Shown here: piece after piece, positions 28,073 to 36,654 of the stretch
Layout: each line of letters opens with the position of its first letter
Position numbering within the stretch: the first letter of the stretch is position 1
DNA from: Clostridiales bacterium
Lineage (GTDB): Bacteria > Bacillota > Clostridia > Peptostreptococcales > Anaerovoracaceae
Length of the DNA: 56,106 nt
NCBI GenBank assembly: GCA_022766365.1
Contig: JALENW010000001.1
Coordinates: 1-56,106, forward strand
Reading direction: 5' to 3'
The notes under the pieces: model-generated
Told to the model about the DNA's origin: nothing
What the model saw: only the letters and a program-made list of their open reading frames with translations
Database searches by the model: none
Translations under genes and position numbers: made by a program

Positions 28073-30130
28073 TTATCTTTGATTCTTTCCCTTCATGATG
28101 ACCAATACCGTACATATTGACAATATCGACAAGAAAAGTGCCCACATTAGAACTTCGCCCTCATCAGATGTCTGCACTGTACCGGATTGACCGATATTTT
28201 TGTTTGCCTTATATGTCGTCTTAGTATCTCTTGTTTTACCGTTCTTTGACAAATCTGTCTTTTCATCATCAGAATTTTTCCCATTCTCGCTAATATTTAT
28301 AGCCTGAGTTATCGTTCCCTTTGATGTTTCTACCGTGACATTATGACTTCCTGCTTTTAGCCTTTCAAGATATCCCTTATCAAATATAATTTCAAAGCTT
28401 CCCTCTTTAACTGTATATTCCTTGTCTTTAGCAACCAAATTGTTGTCTACCTTTACACTTATCAAATCCTCAGGTACAACATTTATTATGCGCAGAACTA
28501 CAGGCTTACTGTCCCCTTTTTTGAAATTTAAGTTTGATCCGTCCTTGTCAAATTCTGCCTTAGGTTCCGAAACCGTTTTGCTGCACTTCAGTACATACGT
28601 CTTTGACTTTCCATTTACAGTTACTTGAATATTCACAGATTTAGAATTCTCTGTTCCCCTCAGATCCACTGTTGCCTTATCCGTATATGGTTTACCATCA
28701 ATAGTTGCTTTTGCCTCTTTGGCAAGATCCAGACTTACTTCAAAAGTTTGCTTATCTTTTTCCAGAGTCACTGCGTATTCAGTTATGGTTTCATCAAAAC
28801 CAGGTTCCATTTTCGCTCCGTTAAGAGTTATATTCTTAAGACCTTGTACTTCCGGAGCATTCTCGGCTGCTAACGCAAAAATATATCCACTGTCATTTTT
28901 GTAATATAGAGTTCCGTCATTGTCTACCATTACAGGAGATATGGAATACTCTTGGGCGTCCCCTTGCGGAACATGTAAATCTTCATATGTTGCTTTGTCA
29001 ATGTGTCCGGCATTATCTGTCTTGAATATCTTCATTCCTCCGGGAGGTTTATTATATGTGAAATATACAATGTTATTCTCAGGCCCATCCTTAACAAGCG
29101 GTGCAGCCTGAGGATATCCCGGTGAAGGAACACTGTCTATTATCCTCATTGTCTCACAGCTAACAGTAACAAATTGATGAGTTGATTCATCTTGAAACGG
29201 GTTCCCATTTGCTGCTCCTATGTAAATAACATCATCAGCAATCGATGGCGTCCCCGTAGCCATAAGCCCTAGTTTACAAGTTCCCTCTAACACCATGGAG
29301 TCAGGGTTAACCTTGTGTAAATTTCCACTTTTTGTTGTAAAGTACAGACTGTTCTTATATTTTACAATTGATGATCTAATCTGCTCACCTTCCAATTTCA
29401 AGGACTTAATTAATTCTCCCGTTTTCGCATTAACTTTTCTCAGTTCTCCGTCATCTGAGCCAAAGTAGGCATAAGTATTATCTACATACGCCCCCATCCA
29501 ATAGTATCCTCTTTTGTTTGGGTTGTCATATTTCCACTGCATGTTACCGTTTTCGGCATTAAGGCAGAAAAATTTTTCGGATTTCTTCTCACCCTTCCAT
29601 GTCCCGGTATAAAGGTATCCATCATTGTATATTATTGGAGATATAGTCTGCCCTCCAATCTTTTCCGATGTCCAGATATGCTTTAACTCTTTCGGATTAC
29701 TGACATCAACAGCTTCAATCCTTCCACTGCCTATGTGGATGTACAGCTTTCCGTTGTTATATGCCATCGGATTGGTTCCATAGCCGCCGACCATATCCTC
29801 AAGCTTTAAACCCTTAACGGGATCCAGCTTTTTGCCTGTGTTCTTATCCAACCTATATAATATTTCCCCCGATGCCACATAGATATAGCCGTCATCACCG
29901 ACAGTAGGAACTGCCGGTGCAGATTCCCAGCCTTTGCCGAGCTTCTGTTCCCATTTTAGTCTCACCTCATTTGAACTTTCCGGAGTGTTATAATTTACTA
30001 CCCCGTTGTTAGTATCCCCTGGTCTGAATCCCGTACAGGCATGTGATACATCGAATGGAACCATGGAAACAACCATAGCCGCTGAAATGACACAAGCTGT
30101 AATCAATTTTTTGAATTTGCTTTTCAACAT
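28073..30130 (-). CDS. Secreted PQQ-like beta-propeller surface protein with cadherin-like domain
   Basis: 685 residues. An N-terminal signal peptide (about 1-31, ending VSHA) is followed by a propeller of PQQ-type blades (about 45-430) with repeats such as GYIYVASGEILYRLDKNTG, GYLYTGTW and AYFGSDDGELRKVNAKTG. Next come a cadherin-like beta-sandwich (about 435-520, LKNITLNGAKMEPGFDETITEY), an X2-like Ig domain (about 530-615), a polar linker and a C-terminal TM with a basic tail (MWALFLSILSICTVLVIM). The protein is thus anchored outside the membrane. AAAGGAGG precedes the ATG. The 5' leader carries a cobalamin riboswitch and terminator, which suggests a role in corrinoid capture or uptake. 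Family members of this architecture have no proven function known to me. Confidence 0.85.
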   Translation of the reverse strand: MLKSKFKKLITACVISAAMVVSMVPFDVSHACTGFRPGDTNNGVVNYNTPESSNEVRLKWEQKLGKGWESAPAVPTVGDDGYIYVASGEILYRLDKNTGKKLDPVKGLKLEDMVGGYGTNPMAYNNGKLYIHIGSGRIEAVDVSNPKELKHIWTSEKIGGQTISPIIYNDGYLYTGTWKGEKKSEKFFCLNAENGNMQWKYDNPNKRGYYWMGAYVDNTYAYFGSDDGELRKVNAKTGELIKSLKLEGEQIRSSIVKYKNSLYFTTKSGNLHKVNPDSMVLEGTCKLGLMATGTPSIADDVIYIGAANGNPFQDESTHQFVTVSCETMRIIDSVPSPGYPQAAPLVKDGPENNIVYFTYNKPPGGMKIFKTDNAGHIDKATYEDLHVPQGDAQEYSISPVMVDNDGTLYYKNDSGYIFALAAENAPEVQGLKNITLNGAKMEPGFDETITEYAVTLEKDKQTFEVSLDLAKEAKATIDGKPYTDKATVDLRGTENSKSVNIQVTVNGKSKTYVLKCSKTVSEPKAEFDKDGSNLNFKKGDSKPVVLRIINVVPEDLISVKVDNNLVAKDKEYTVKEGSFEIIFDKGYLERLKAGSHNVTVETSKGTITQAINISENGKNSDDEKTDLSKNGKTRDTKTTYKANKNIGQSGTVQTSDEGEVLMWALFLSILSICTVLVIMKGKNQR

Positions 30131-30349
30131 TTAATAATCCTCCTTTTACAAATTGGGTAAAATGATTATAGACAGAATCACTAATACGAAAATATTATTA
30201 ATTCAACGTCGACTGTTATTGTATAAATAAATTCTGAAATCATTTGAAAGGAATTGAAGTTGCCATCTCATATGATTTTGTTAAATAATCTGGTATTTCA
30301 TAACTTGTAATAATGCTACGTCAATTTCCGCCTTCTAGATATCCTGATA

Positions 30350-30387
30350 TGAAAAAACCAACCTGTTCCCGGAGGAACAGATTGGTT
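30350..30387 (-). terminator. Strong terminator of the second cobalamin riboswitch
   Basis: Minus-strand arms (30374-30387 with 30356-30369) form a 14-bp stem with a single T.G pair and a 4-nt loop, followed by TTTTTTC. It sits between the aptamer and the propeller gene, as expected for termination control. Confidence 0.85.
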
Positions 30388-30499
30388 GCTTACTTATATT
30401 CTTATACTTCATAATATAAAGAGAATTAAATAATTCTATGGAATCAGAAACGCAATTACGCATCCATGTTTACTAATTCTCTCATTTTATCATAAAGCT

Positions 30500-30705
30500 A
30501 CAATGCAATTAAATAAGTCTCCTGACTATGCTTCAGCATCTTACTCCCCTTCTCACTTCCTTATTATCATATGAAGCAATGGATATGGAATAAGACTCCA
30601 CAATACAGTTGATCCTAAAACTAAGACCAGTACACTTGCAATAGGATTCCACCCCTACGCTCTCTCACGTGTGTTCCTCTAGATTTAACGCCATTTATTC
30701 AATTT
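30500..30705 (-). promoter_or_regulatory. Cobalamin riboswitch upstream of the propeller surface protein
   Basis: The minus strand shows AGAGGAAC, then GGGGTGGAATCCTATTGCA (the GGTG-AATCC segment closed by TAGG/CCTA), CAACTGTATT, GGAAGTGAGAAGGGGAGTAAG, and the B12-box region GATGCTGAAGCATAGTCAGG followed by AGAC. AATTGAATAA (near 30702-30693) pairs with TTATTTAATT after the B12-box to close P1. The P3 and L5 regions are divergent, so some divergence from the canonical class I aptamer is expected. A terminator follows 110 nt downstream. Confidence 0.75.
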
Positions 30706-30836
30706 TATCATCAATCATATCAATGTAAGAAGTTAGTTCCGATTACAGCCGTGTACCAAGGTTCGCTGCACCCCGAGATGTCCGTAGGTTTCAATCTTGA
30801 TAAATACACTAAGCCAAACCCGGAACTCTACAACTC
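30706..30836 (-). other. Unassigned structured leader upstream of the second riboswitch
   Basis: About 130 nt between the predicted transcript start and the aptamer. GTTCCG and CGGAAC can close a domain of about 90 nt, with GGTTT/AAACC and CAGC/GCTG stems inside. It is GC-richer than its surroundings and has no reading frame. I do not recognise it as a known RNA family. Confidence 0.35.
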
Positions 30837-30842
30837 ATATTT

Positions 30843-30872
30843 ATTATAACACAACAGATTGTTATTTGACAA
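30843..30872 (-). promoter_or_regulatory. Promoter of the riboswitch-propeller transcript
   Basis: On the minus strand TTGTCA (30867-30872), 18-nt spacer, extended -10 TGTTATAAT (TATAAT at 30843-30848). Confidence 0.7.
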
Positions 30873-31013
30873 TAATTTACCGTCAAAATTCCCAATTCTC
30901 TGATAAACAGAGTTATGCAGCAATAGTAAACGCCTGTAGAATATCAACCATATTACAGCCTTATAATTTCTGCAAAACAGTCATTGATCATTCCGGGAAA
31001 AAAGAAAAACAAA

Positions 31014-31055
31014 CAAAAAAGAGCCATACCGAACTTACTTCATTCGTCATAGCTC
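31014..31055 (-). terminator. Terminator of tRNA-Leu(CAG)
   Basis: Minus-strand GAGCTAT and ATGGCTC pair (one T.G), with CGAA/TTCG inside, followed by TTTTTTG; directly after the tRNA. Confidence 0.75.
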
Positions 31056-31061
31056 CTTTCA

Positions 31062-31146
31062 TGGTGCGGTCAAAGGGATTCGAACCCCCATGAGTCGCCT
31101 CACACGGACCTGAACCGTGCGCGTCTGCCAATTCCGCCATGACCGC
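31062..31146 (-). tRNA. tRNA-Leu (CAG)
   Basis: 85-nt class II tRNA: acceptor GCGGTCA/TGACCGC, anticodon loop TTCAGGT (CAG), long variable arm, discriminator A and encoded CCA. Confidence 0.95.
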
Positions 31147-31175
31147 ATACCACGTCGAAATCACGCGACTCATTT

Positions 31176-31204
31176 AGTATAATAGAATTTAAAGGGAATT
31201 TCAA
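31176..31204 (-). promoter_or_regulatory. tRNA-Leu(CAG) promoter
   Basis: On the minus strand TTGAAA (31199-31204), 17-nt spacer, TATACT (31176-31181), 30 bp before the tRNA. Confidence 0.7.
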
Positions 31205-31240
31205 TAGTTTTGACAAAATCCTTTAGAAAAATCACAGAGA

Positions 31241-32638
31241 TTAATCCTTTTTAGTCCCCTCCGGAGAAAACTCTGCAATGAACCTTGCCACCTGAATGCC
31301 GCATGCAGATGCCTGAGATAAAGAATGTGTAACGCCTGATCCATCACCTATAGCATAAAGTCCCGGTATCCTCGTTTCCATCTTCTCATTCACAGGGACC
31401 TTTGAGTTGTAGAATTTAACCTCAACACCATAGAGCAAAGTGTCTTCGTTAGCAGTACCCGGAGCTATTTTGTCAAGGGCATATATCATCTCAATGATGC
31501 TGTCAAGCTGCCTTTTCGGTATCACTAGGCTCAAATCCCCGGGAGTCGCTTTCAGCGTAGGTCTTGTAAAGCACTTCTCCATTCTTCTGTCACTGCTTCG
31601 CCTACCCTTCTCTAGGTCTCCAAACCTTTGAAGCAAGACGCCTCCGCCCAGCATATTGGAAAGCCTGGCTATAGATTCACCATACTCATTGCTGTCATCG
31701 AAAGGTTCGGTGAACTTGTTCGTGACAAGTAGTGCAAAATTTGTGTTCTCCGTATGAAGTTTAGAGTCAGCATAGCTATGTCCGTTTACAGTAACAATAC
31801 CATTTGTGTTTTCGGCAACTACCTCACCATATGGGTTCATGCAAAAGGTTCTAACAAGATCGTTATACTTATCCGTCTTATAAACAATCTTGCTCTCATA
31901 GACGTCATCTGTGATATGTTTGAAAACTTCCGCAGGGAGTTCAACACGCACTCCTATATCCACACGATTTTTTTCTTGAGGAATATCGAATTTAGAACAT
32001 ACATCGCCTATCCACTTAGATCCTGAACGGCCTGTAGCCATGATAACTTTATCACACATGAAACAACCCTTGTCGGTATTTACCCGAAAACTCCCGTCTT
32101 CCATGAGTTCCACATCATCGCATGTAGTGTAGAATTTAAAATCGATCTTCTTTGATACATAATCATAAATATTTCCGAGTATTCTAACATTTCTATCTGT
32201 TCCAAGATGCCTGACTTTCGCAGACAAAAGATGCAGATTGTTCTGCAGGCACTTGGTTTTCAGATTGGTTTCTGCTGTAGAATAAAGCTTTGCCTCAGAA
32301 CCCCCCATTGAACATAGCACGGAATCGACATACTCCATAAGCTCCATTGCCTTCTCAAAGCCTACTGTTTTGTGCAGATCTCCGCCAAACTCCGTAGTTA
32401 TATTATACTTTCCATCAGATAAGGTGCCCGCCCCGCCGTAGCCATTCATTATATGACAAGGAGTACACCTTATACACTGCGGTGTTACACCCATCTTAAT
32501 TGGGCAATTTCTCCGTTCCAGAGGAGCCCCTTTATCTATTACCAGAACCTTACCGTGATAGTTAAGCTTGGTGAACTCGTAGGCGGCAAAGACACCTCCT
32601 GCACCTGCTCCTATGACAATTACATCATATTTGTTCAT
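31241..32638 (-). CDS. FAD-dependent dehydrogenase (COG2509-like)
   Basis: 465-residue flavoprotein. The N-terminal dinucleotide-binding motif is VIVIGAGAGGVFAA, followed by an E/D-type ribose contact (VIDKG), a Cys-rich stretch CPIKMGVTPQCIRCTPCHIM (about 46-65), VIMATGRSGS, and the C-terminal FAD motif GLYAIGDGSGVTHSL. The family is widespread and annotated only as uncharacterised FAD-dependent dehydrogenase; the Cys pairs may bind a metal or cluster. It is monocistronic, ending 35 bp before the tRNA-Leu promoter. Confidence 0.85.
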   Translation of the reverse strand: MNKYDVIVIGAGAGGVFAAYEFTKLNYHGKVLVIDKGAPLERRNCPIKMGVTPQCIRCTPCHIMNGYGGAGTLSDGKYNITTEFGGDLHKTVGFEKAMELMEYVDSVLCSMGGSEAKLYSTAETNLKTKCLQNNLHLLSAKVRHLGTDRNVRILGNIYDYVSKKIDFKFYTTCDDVELMEDGSFRVNTDKGCFMCDKVIMATGRSGSKWIGDVCSKFDIPQEKNRVDIGVRVELPAEVFKHITDDVYESKIVYKTDKYNDLVRTFCMNPYGEVVAENTNGIVTVNGHSYADSKLHTENTNFALLVTNKFTEPFDDSNEYGESIARLSNMLGGGVLLQRFGDLEKGRRSSDRRMEKCFTRPTLKATPGDLSLVIPKRQLDSIIEMIYALDKIAPGTANEDTLLYGVEVKFYNSKVPVNEKMETRIPGLYAIGDGSGVTHSLSQASACGIQVARFIAEFSPEGTKKD

Positions 32639-32725
32639 ATATCATCCTCTCCCAACAGATTCATGTTTTCATAGTGGACTTTCTTTCAAAGAATCTGCTG
32701 TATTCCTGCGTTTTTATTTCACAAA

Positions 32726-32751
32726 TAAAAAGCGTCAGAATCCTGACGCTT
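32726..32751 (-). terminator. Terminator of the DUF1292 gene
   Basis: AAGCGTCAG/CTGACGCTT, perfect 9-bp stem with 4-nt loop; the minus strand continues TTTATTTG. Confidence 0.85.
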
Positions 32752-32792
32752 AGCTTTCCTTACCGAAATCATCATTAGCCCGATCAGCGAAA

Positions 32793-33095
32793 TTAGTTTA
32801 GAACTTCAGCCTCTTCTTCCTCTGCCATGATGCTATCAAATGTCTTGACAACTTCCTCAAACAGCTTGTCATCATCAATATCAATGAGTTCAAACTCGAC
32901 ACCATCATCGTCCTGCGAAACTTCATTATACTCGTAAATATAAATATCATCGGAATCATCAAGAGGTATCAGAGCCATATACTCCTTATCTTCATGCTCA
33001 AATGTTCCCATAATCTCGCATTCGATAGATTCGTCCTCAAACTCCAATGTCAAAACATCGTCTTCATTCATAATTTCTTTTTCTTTGTCGCTCAT
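32793..33095 (-). CDS. DUF1292 family acidic protein
   Basis: 100-residue, strongly acidic protein with the DUF1292 (YrzB-like) pattern: LTLEFEDESIECEIMGTFEHE, EYMALIPLDD, IYIYEYNE, and a Glu-rich C-terminus. Function unknown; in Firmicutes the family is usually near alaS-yrrK genes, not here. The start at 33095 is chosen because GGAGG lies 8 nt upstream; five codons earlier there is another ATG lacking a site. Confidence 0.85.
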   Translation of the reverse strand: MSDKEKEIMNEDDVLTLEFEDESIECEIMGTFEHEDKEYMALIPLDDSDDIYIYEYNEVSQDDDGVEFELIDIDDDKLFEEVVKTFDSIMAEEEEAEVLN

Positions 33096-33204
33096 GTAAT
33101 TATCCTCCATGAAAACTTAAGTAGAATTTTGCAATCCCATCCTTCTCTACATACTATAACATTTTTAGAATGGGTTTTCAATGAAAATAAGTTATGAAAA
33201 GCTC

Positions 33205-35196
33205 CTAATCCCGAAAAAACTTCTTTATTTCCTTAGCATTTTTCTCCGTTATGCAGTTTACTTTCATAAGTTCCTCTTCTGAAGCTTCCTTAATATCATC
33301 TATGGATCGAAAATATCCAAGAAGAGCATTTCGCTTCACAGGTCCTATTCCCGGGATTCGATCCAGAGCAGATCCGATGGAATGCTTACCCCTTAGTTTT
33401 CTGTGATAGTCTATTGCAAAACGGTGAACCTCCTCTTGAATTCTCCCACAGTATTTGAACAAAACAGGTGTTTCTGCCAAAGAAATCTCATGGCTGTCCG
33501 AAAATACCATTCTATCTGTCCTATGACTGTCATCCTTTGCAAGGCCGACTACAGGAATACTAATGTTCATCGCATCAAGAACTGTCTTTGCAGCAGAAAC
33601 CTGTCCTGCACCGCCATCCATAAAGATTATATCCGGCAATGTGATAAAGCCCGCATCTCCCTCCTCGGCACGCTTAAATCGTCTGTAAAGTACTTCCTGG
33701 AGGCTCCCGTAGTCATCGTGGGCACCGGCTGTCCTTATCTTAAATCGTCTGTAATCTTTTCTCACTGGTTTCAAACCTTGAAATACCACCATTGCACCAA
33801 CTGTATCAACACCATTTGTATTGGAAATATCATAGGCCTCCACCCTAAATCCATCCTTTGGTATATACGGCGGTCTGTTATCACCATTTGTGTGTTCTTC
33901 ATACTTTAGAGTTTCCTCAGTTTTTTGACTTTCATCACGCACTGGCAGCCCAAAAACAGCGTGTTCTTCTTCTTCGGATTTGCGAGTCAGTTTGTCGGTT
34001 TTGTCCAATCGGTAAGTTTCATCGGCCTTTTTCAGAACCTCTGCCATGAGCTTACCGAGATTTTCTTCCTTCTCCCTATTACTATCCGCTTTTAAATTAA
34101 TAGTATTTATCAGTTGATCTCTATCTCTTTTAGCCATGTCCATAAGCTTCTTTTTAACTCCCCTCATAGGAGTAAAAATTCTCACATGCCTGCCGTCTTT
34201 AGACAGAAATTCTTCAATTAAGTCCTTCTCAGGCACCTCTTTTTCAACCAAAATTTCCCTTGGCACGTTAGCCCACTGGCTGTAGTACTGCTTCAAAAAG
34301 CTGTCCACCATTTCTTCCACAGTATCCCCATCATCAGCCTGAAGTTCAAAGGTATCCCTGCCGCTGAGCTTACCATTTCTTACAGGGAATACCACAACAA
34401 AATACTTTCCTCCGGCACCGAGAGATAGCACAACATCCAGGTCATTATCCCTGACCATTGTGACGCTCTGAATCTGACTCAGAGAATCAAGATCCCTTAT
34501 CAAATCCCGGTATCTGGCCGCTTCCTCAAATTCCATCTCTACAGAAGCCGCCCTCATGCGTTTCTCCATATCATGACGAAGGGCCGTCGTCTTTCCTTTC
34601 AGGAACTCCAGCACACTGTCCACCTTTTTCCTGTAAAGATCTTTATCTACGGTTCCCATACATATGCCCGGGCATACTCCGATATGATAATTCAAGCATG
34701 GTTTATAGTCTTTAGGAAAAACCTGCGAGCTGCACCTTTTCAGCTTGAAAGCTCGGTTGATAAACTCCACAATCCTGTTCACAGCTCCCACATCGCTATA
34801 AGGCCCGAAATATCTGTTTCCGTCGTTTTTCAGAACTCTGGTTTTAAGAATTCTTGGATACGTCTCGCTTGTTGTCACCATTATATATGGATATGTCTTA
34901 TCATCTCTGAGAAGCACATTGTACTTAGGCATATACCTTTTGATGAGATTGTTTTCAAGGACAAGGGCTTCCATCTCACTTCTACATGTTATCCATTCCA
35001 CATCCGCTATATTGGACACCAGAGACCTTGTCTTCGGATTTGACTCAGCCGATTTATGGAAGTAGTGGCGTACCCTGTTTTTTAGAGAAATCGCTTTCCC
35101 CACATAAATTACCTGCCCGAGTCTATCCTTATGAAGGTAGACACCCGGCAGGTCGGGAAGTTTATTCAAATTATCTTCAAGGGTCAAATATGCCAC
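33205..35196 (-). CDS. uvrC: Excinuclease ABC subunit C
   Basis: Makes both incisions in nucleotide-excision repair with UvrAB. 663 residues: GIY-YIG nuclease (LPDLPGVYLHKD, IYVGKAISLKNRV), a Cys cluster (KRCSSQVF, CLNYHIGVCPGICMG), UVR motif (MEFEEAARYRDLI), RNase H-like domain (EAYDISNTNGVDTVGAMVVF, FMDGGAGQV), and C-terminal helix-hairpin-helix (LDRIPGIGPVKRNALL). The GTG start overlaps the upstream carboxypeptidase-like gene by 13 nt. A TTG three codons in (35187) is an alternative start. Confidence 0.96.
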   Translation of the reverse strand: MAYLTLEDNLNKLPDLPGVYLHKDRLGQVIYVGKAISLKNRVRHYFHKSAESNPKTRSLVSNIADVEWITCRSEMEALVLENNLIKRYMPKYNVLLRDDKTYPYIMVTTSETYPRILKTRVLKNDGNRYFGPYSDVGAVNRIVEFINRAFKLKRCSSQVFPKDYKPCLNYHIGVCPGICMGTVDKDLYRKKVDSVLEFLKGKTTALRHDMEKRMRAASVEMEFEEAARYRDLIRDLDSLSQIQSVTMVRDNDLDVVLSLGAGGKYFVVVFPVRNGKLSGRDTFELQADDGDTVEEMVDSFLKQYYSQWANVPREILVEKEVPEKDLIEEFLSKDGRHVRIFTPMRGVKKKLMDMAKRDRDQLINTINLKADSNREKEENLGKLMAEVLKKADETYRLDKTDKLTRKSEEEEHAVFGLPVRDESQKTEETLKYEEHTNGDNRPPYIPKDGFRVEAYDISNTNGVDTVGAMVVFQGLKPVRKDYRRFKIRTAGAHDDYGSLQEVLYRRFKRAEEGDAGFITLPDIIFMDGGAGQVSAAKTVLDAMNISIPVVGLAKDDSHRTDRMVFSDSHEISLAETPVLFKYCGRIQEEVHRFAIDYHRKLRGKHSIGSALDRIPGIGPVKRNALLGYFRSIDDIKEASEEELMKVNCITEKNAKEIKKFFRD

Positions 35197-36632
35197 CCCC
35201 TCCTTCTCCTGTCTTCTTCAATCTCTATCTGACGGAGAGCCTCCTGGTAAGCCATCTTCCTTCTTCGAAGTGCAGCTCTCCTTTTCTTTTGCTTTATCCT
35301 TATCCTGATATATATCCAAATGAAAATTATACATAGTATACCGAACAAAATCAGCATTGTAGCCATGTTTGAAATTCCCACTTTGGAAGGAAACCACCCT
35401 TCTTCAACATCCCTGTCAATAACGAGAGGTATTTTGTTCACTTGATCATCTGCAACATAGATGTTGTATGTGCCCACCCGGGTACCTCTCTTGACAGGTG
35501 CCTTAAGGTTCTCATCCATTGAAACGGTACCCCTGATCAGCTCCTTAGAACCTTCCTTTGGCAGATAGGCGTAACCATCATCTGTAGCAAATGCCGGGAC
35601 TCTGGTCTTAGCACCACCCTTGATGTATGCCTTTTCAATCTCATCTCCTTTGGAAATCACCTTGATTCCCCGAACTGAGTTAACCGCATATTTAATCAAT
35701 GCATTTGCATCTTTTTCCAGCCCATCAGTTTTTGGCGCTCCCATAACTGCGATTACCAGTCTCAAACCTTTGTAATTATATGAGATCAGCACAGCGGTTT
35801 CCCCGTTATCGCCACCGTCACCGCGCTGAACAGCGACAATATTCCTATCTTTTGCCACTTCGGGCCATGAGTTTGAAAGGGATCTTGCAGGCGTCAAATT
35901 GGTAGGTTTGATATCCTTCTTGTCGGACGAAGAAATCTTAGCAAATACTTCATTGGAAGAAACTACTTTCATAATTTGCATCATATCGTTTGCAGTGGAA
36001 TAGTGTTCAGGATCAGGTTTCCCTACAGGATTGGTAAAATGAGTCTCTTTGCATCCTATGTTTCTCACCATTTCGTTCATCATCTTTACAAATTTACCCA
36101 TATCCCCCGCAGATACTGCTTCACCGAGAGCATATGCAGCGTCGTCACTGTTTGCAATAAGTGCACCATATAACAAGCTTTCGACGGAAATCTTTTCTCC
36201 CGGTTTCAGATTCATTGAGCCTCCTAAACCTGCCGCAGACTCGGAAATTTCCACCTCAGTGCTGAGTTGTAGATTTTGAATCGCCAAAATAGCTGTAACA
36301 ATCTTGGTAGTGGATAATGGTGCAATTCTGCTTCTGGACTTTTGATCAAAAAGCATCTCACCTGTATTCTCACAATAGAGTACAGCTGACGACGAGGAAA
36401 TTGACGGTTTGTCTGAATCTTTATCCTGCTTTTTAACGGTCTTCTTTTTCTCTGACGATTTCTTAACCGCAACAAACTTTGTGTCGCACTTCTGAACAAG
36501 TAAGCTTCCTTTCTCGCTCGTTGCCATTGATGAATTTCCATGAGACAGATTTGAAGCCAGGAACACAAAAACAAGGGTCATAACCAATATGACCCTAAAC
36601 AGTTTATAGTTAACACCGGATACTTTTCTCAT
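35184..36632 (-). CDS. D-alanyl-D-alanine carboxypeptidase-like protein with altered active-site motifs
   Basis: 482 residues with an N-terminal signal/anchor (about 10-28), a Lys/Ser-rich linker, a serine-peptidase S11 domain (about 78-300), a C-terminal PBP5-like beta domain and a final TM (about 428-450) with a very basic cytoplasmic tail (about 450-482). The SxxK motif is intact (STTK, Ser107-Lys110). The second motif, SxN in active enzymes, reads NSD (161-163), and the KTG triad is missing; the equivalent position reads QRGDGG (269-274). Catalysis may therefore be lost or changed, or it may act as a cell-wall binding or regulatory homologue. It lies 22 bp after apgM and overlaps uvrC. 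Confidence 0.82.
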   Translation of the reverse strand: MRKVSGVNYKLFRVILVMTLVFVFLASNLSHGNSSMATSEKGSLLVQKCDTKFVAVKKSSEKKKTVKKQDKDSDKPSISSSSAVLYCENTGEMLFDQKSRSRIAPLSTTKIVTAILAIQNLQLSTEVEISESAAGLGGSMNLKPGEKISVESLLYGALIANSDDAAYALGEAVSAGDMGKFVKMMNEMVRNIGCKETHFTNPVGKPDPEHYSTANDMMQIMKVVSSNEVFAKISSSDKKDIKPTNLTPARSLSNSWPEVAKDRNIVAVQRGDGGDNGETAVLISYNYKGLRLVIAVMGAPKTDGLEKDANALIKYAVNSVRGIKVISKGDEIEKAYIKGGAKTRVPAFATDDGYAYLPKEGSKELIRGTVSMDENLKAPVKRGTRVGTYNIYVADDQVNKIPLVIDRDVEEGWFPSKVGISNMATMLILFGILCIIFIWIYIRIRIKQKKRRAALRRRKMAYQEALRQIEIEEDRRRRGWHI

Positions 36633-36654
36633 ATATTCCTACTCTCCAGCAATT

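Noticed and set aside
30706-30836. 6S RNA, SRP RNA or SAM riboswitch in the leader of the propeller gene
   Set aside because: Short similarities only; none of the family-defining cores could be matched.
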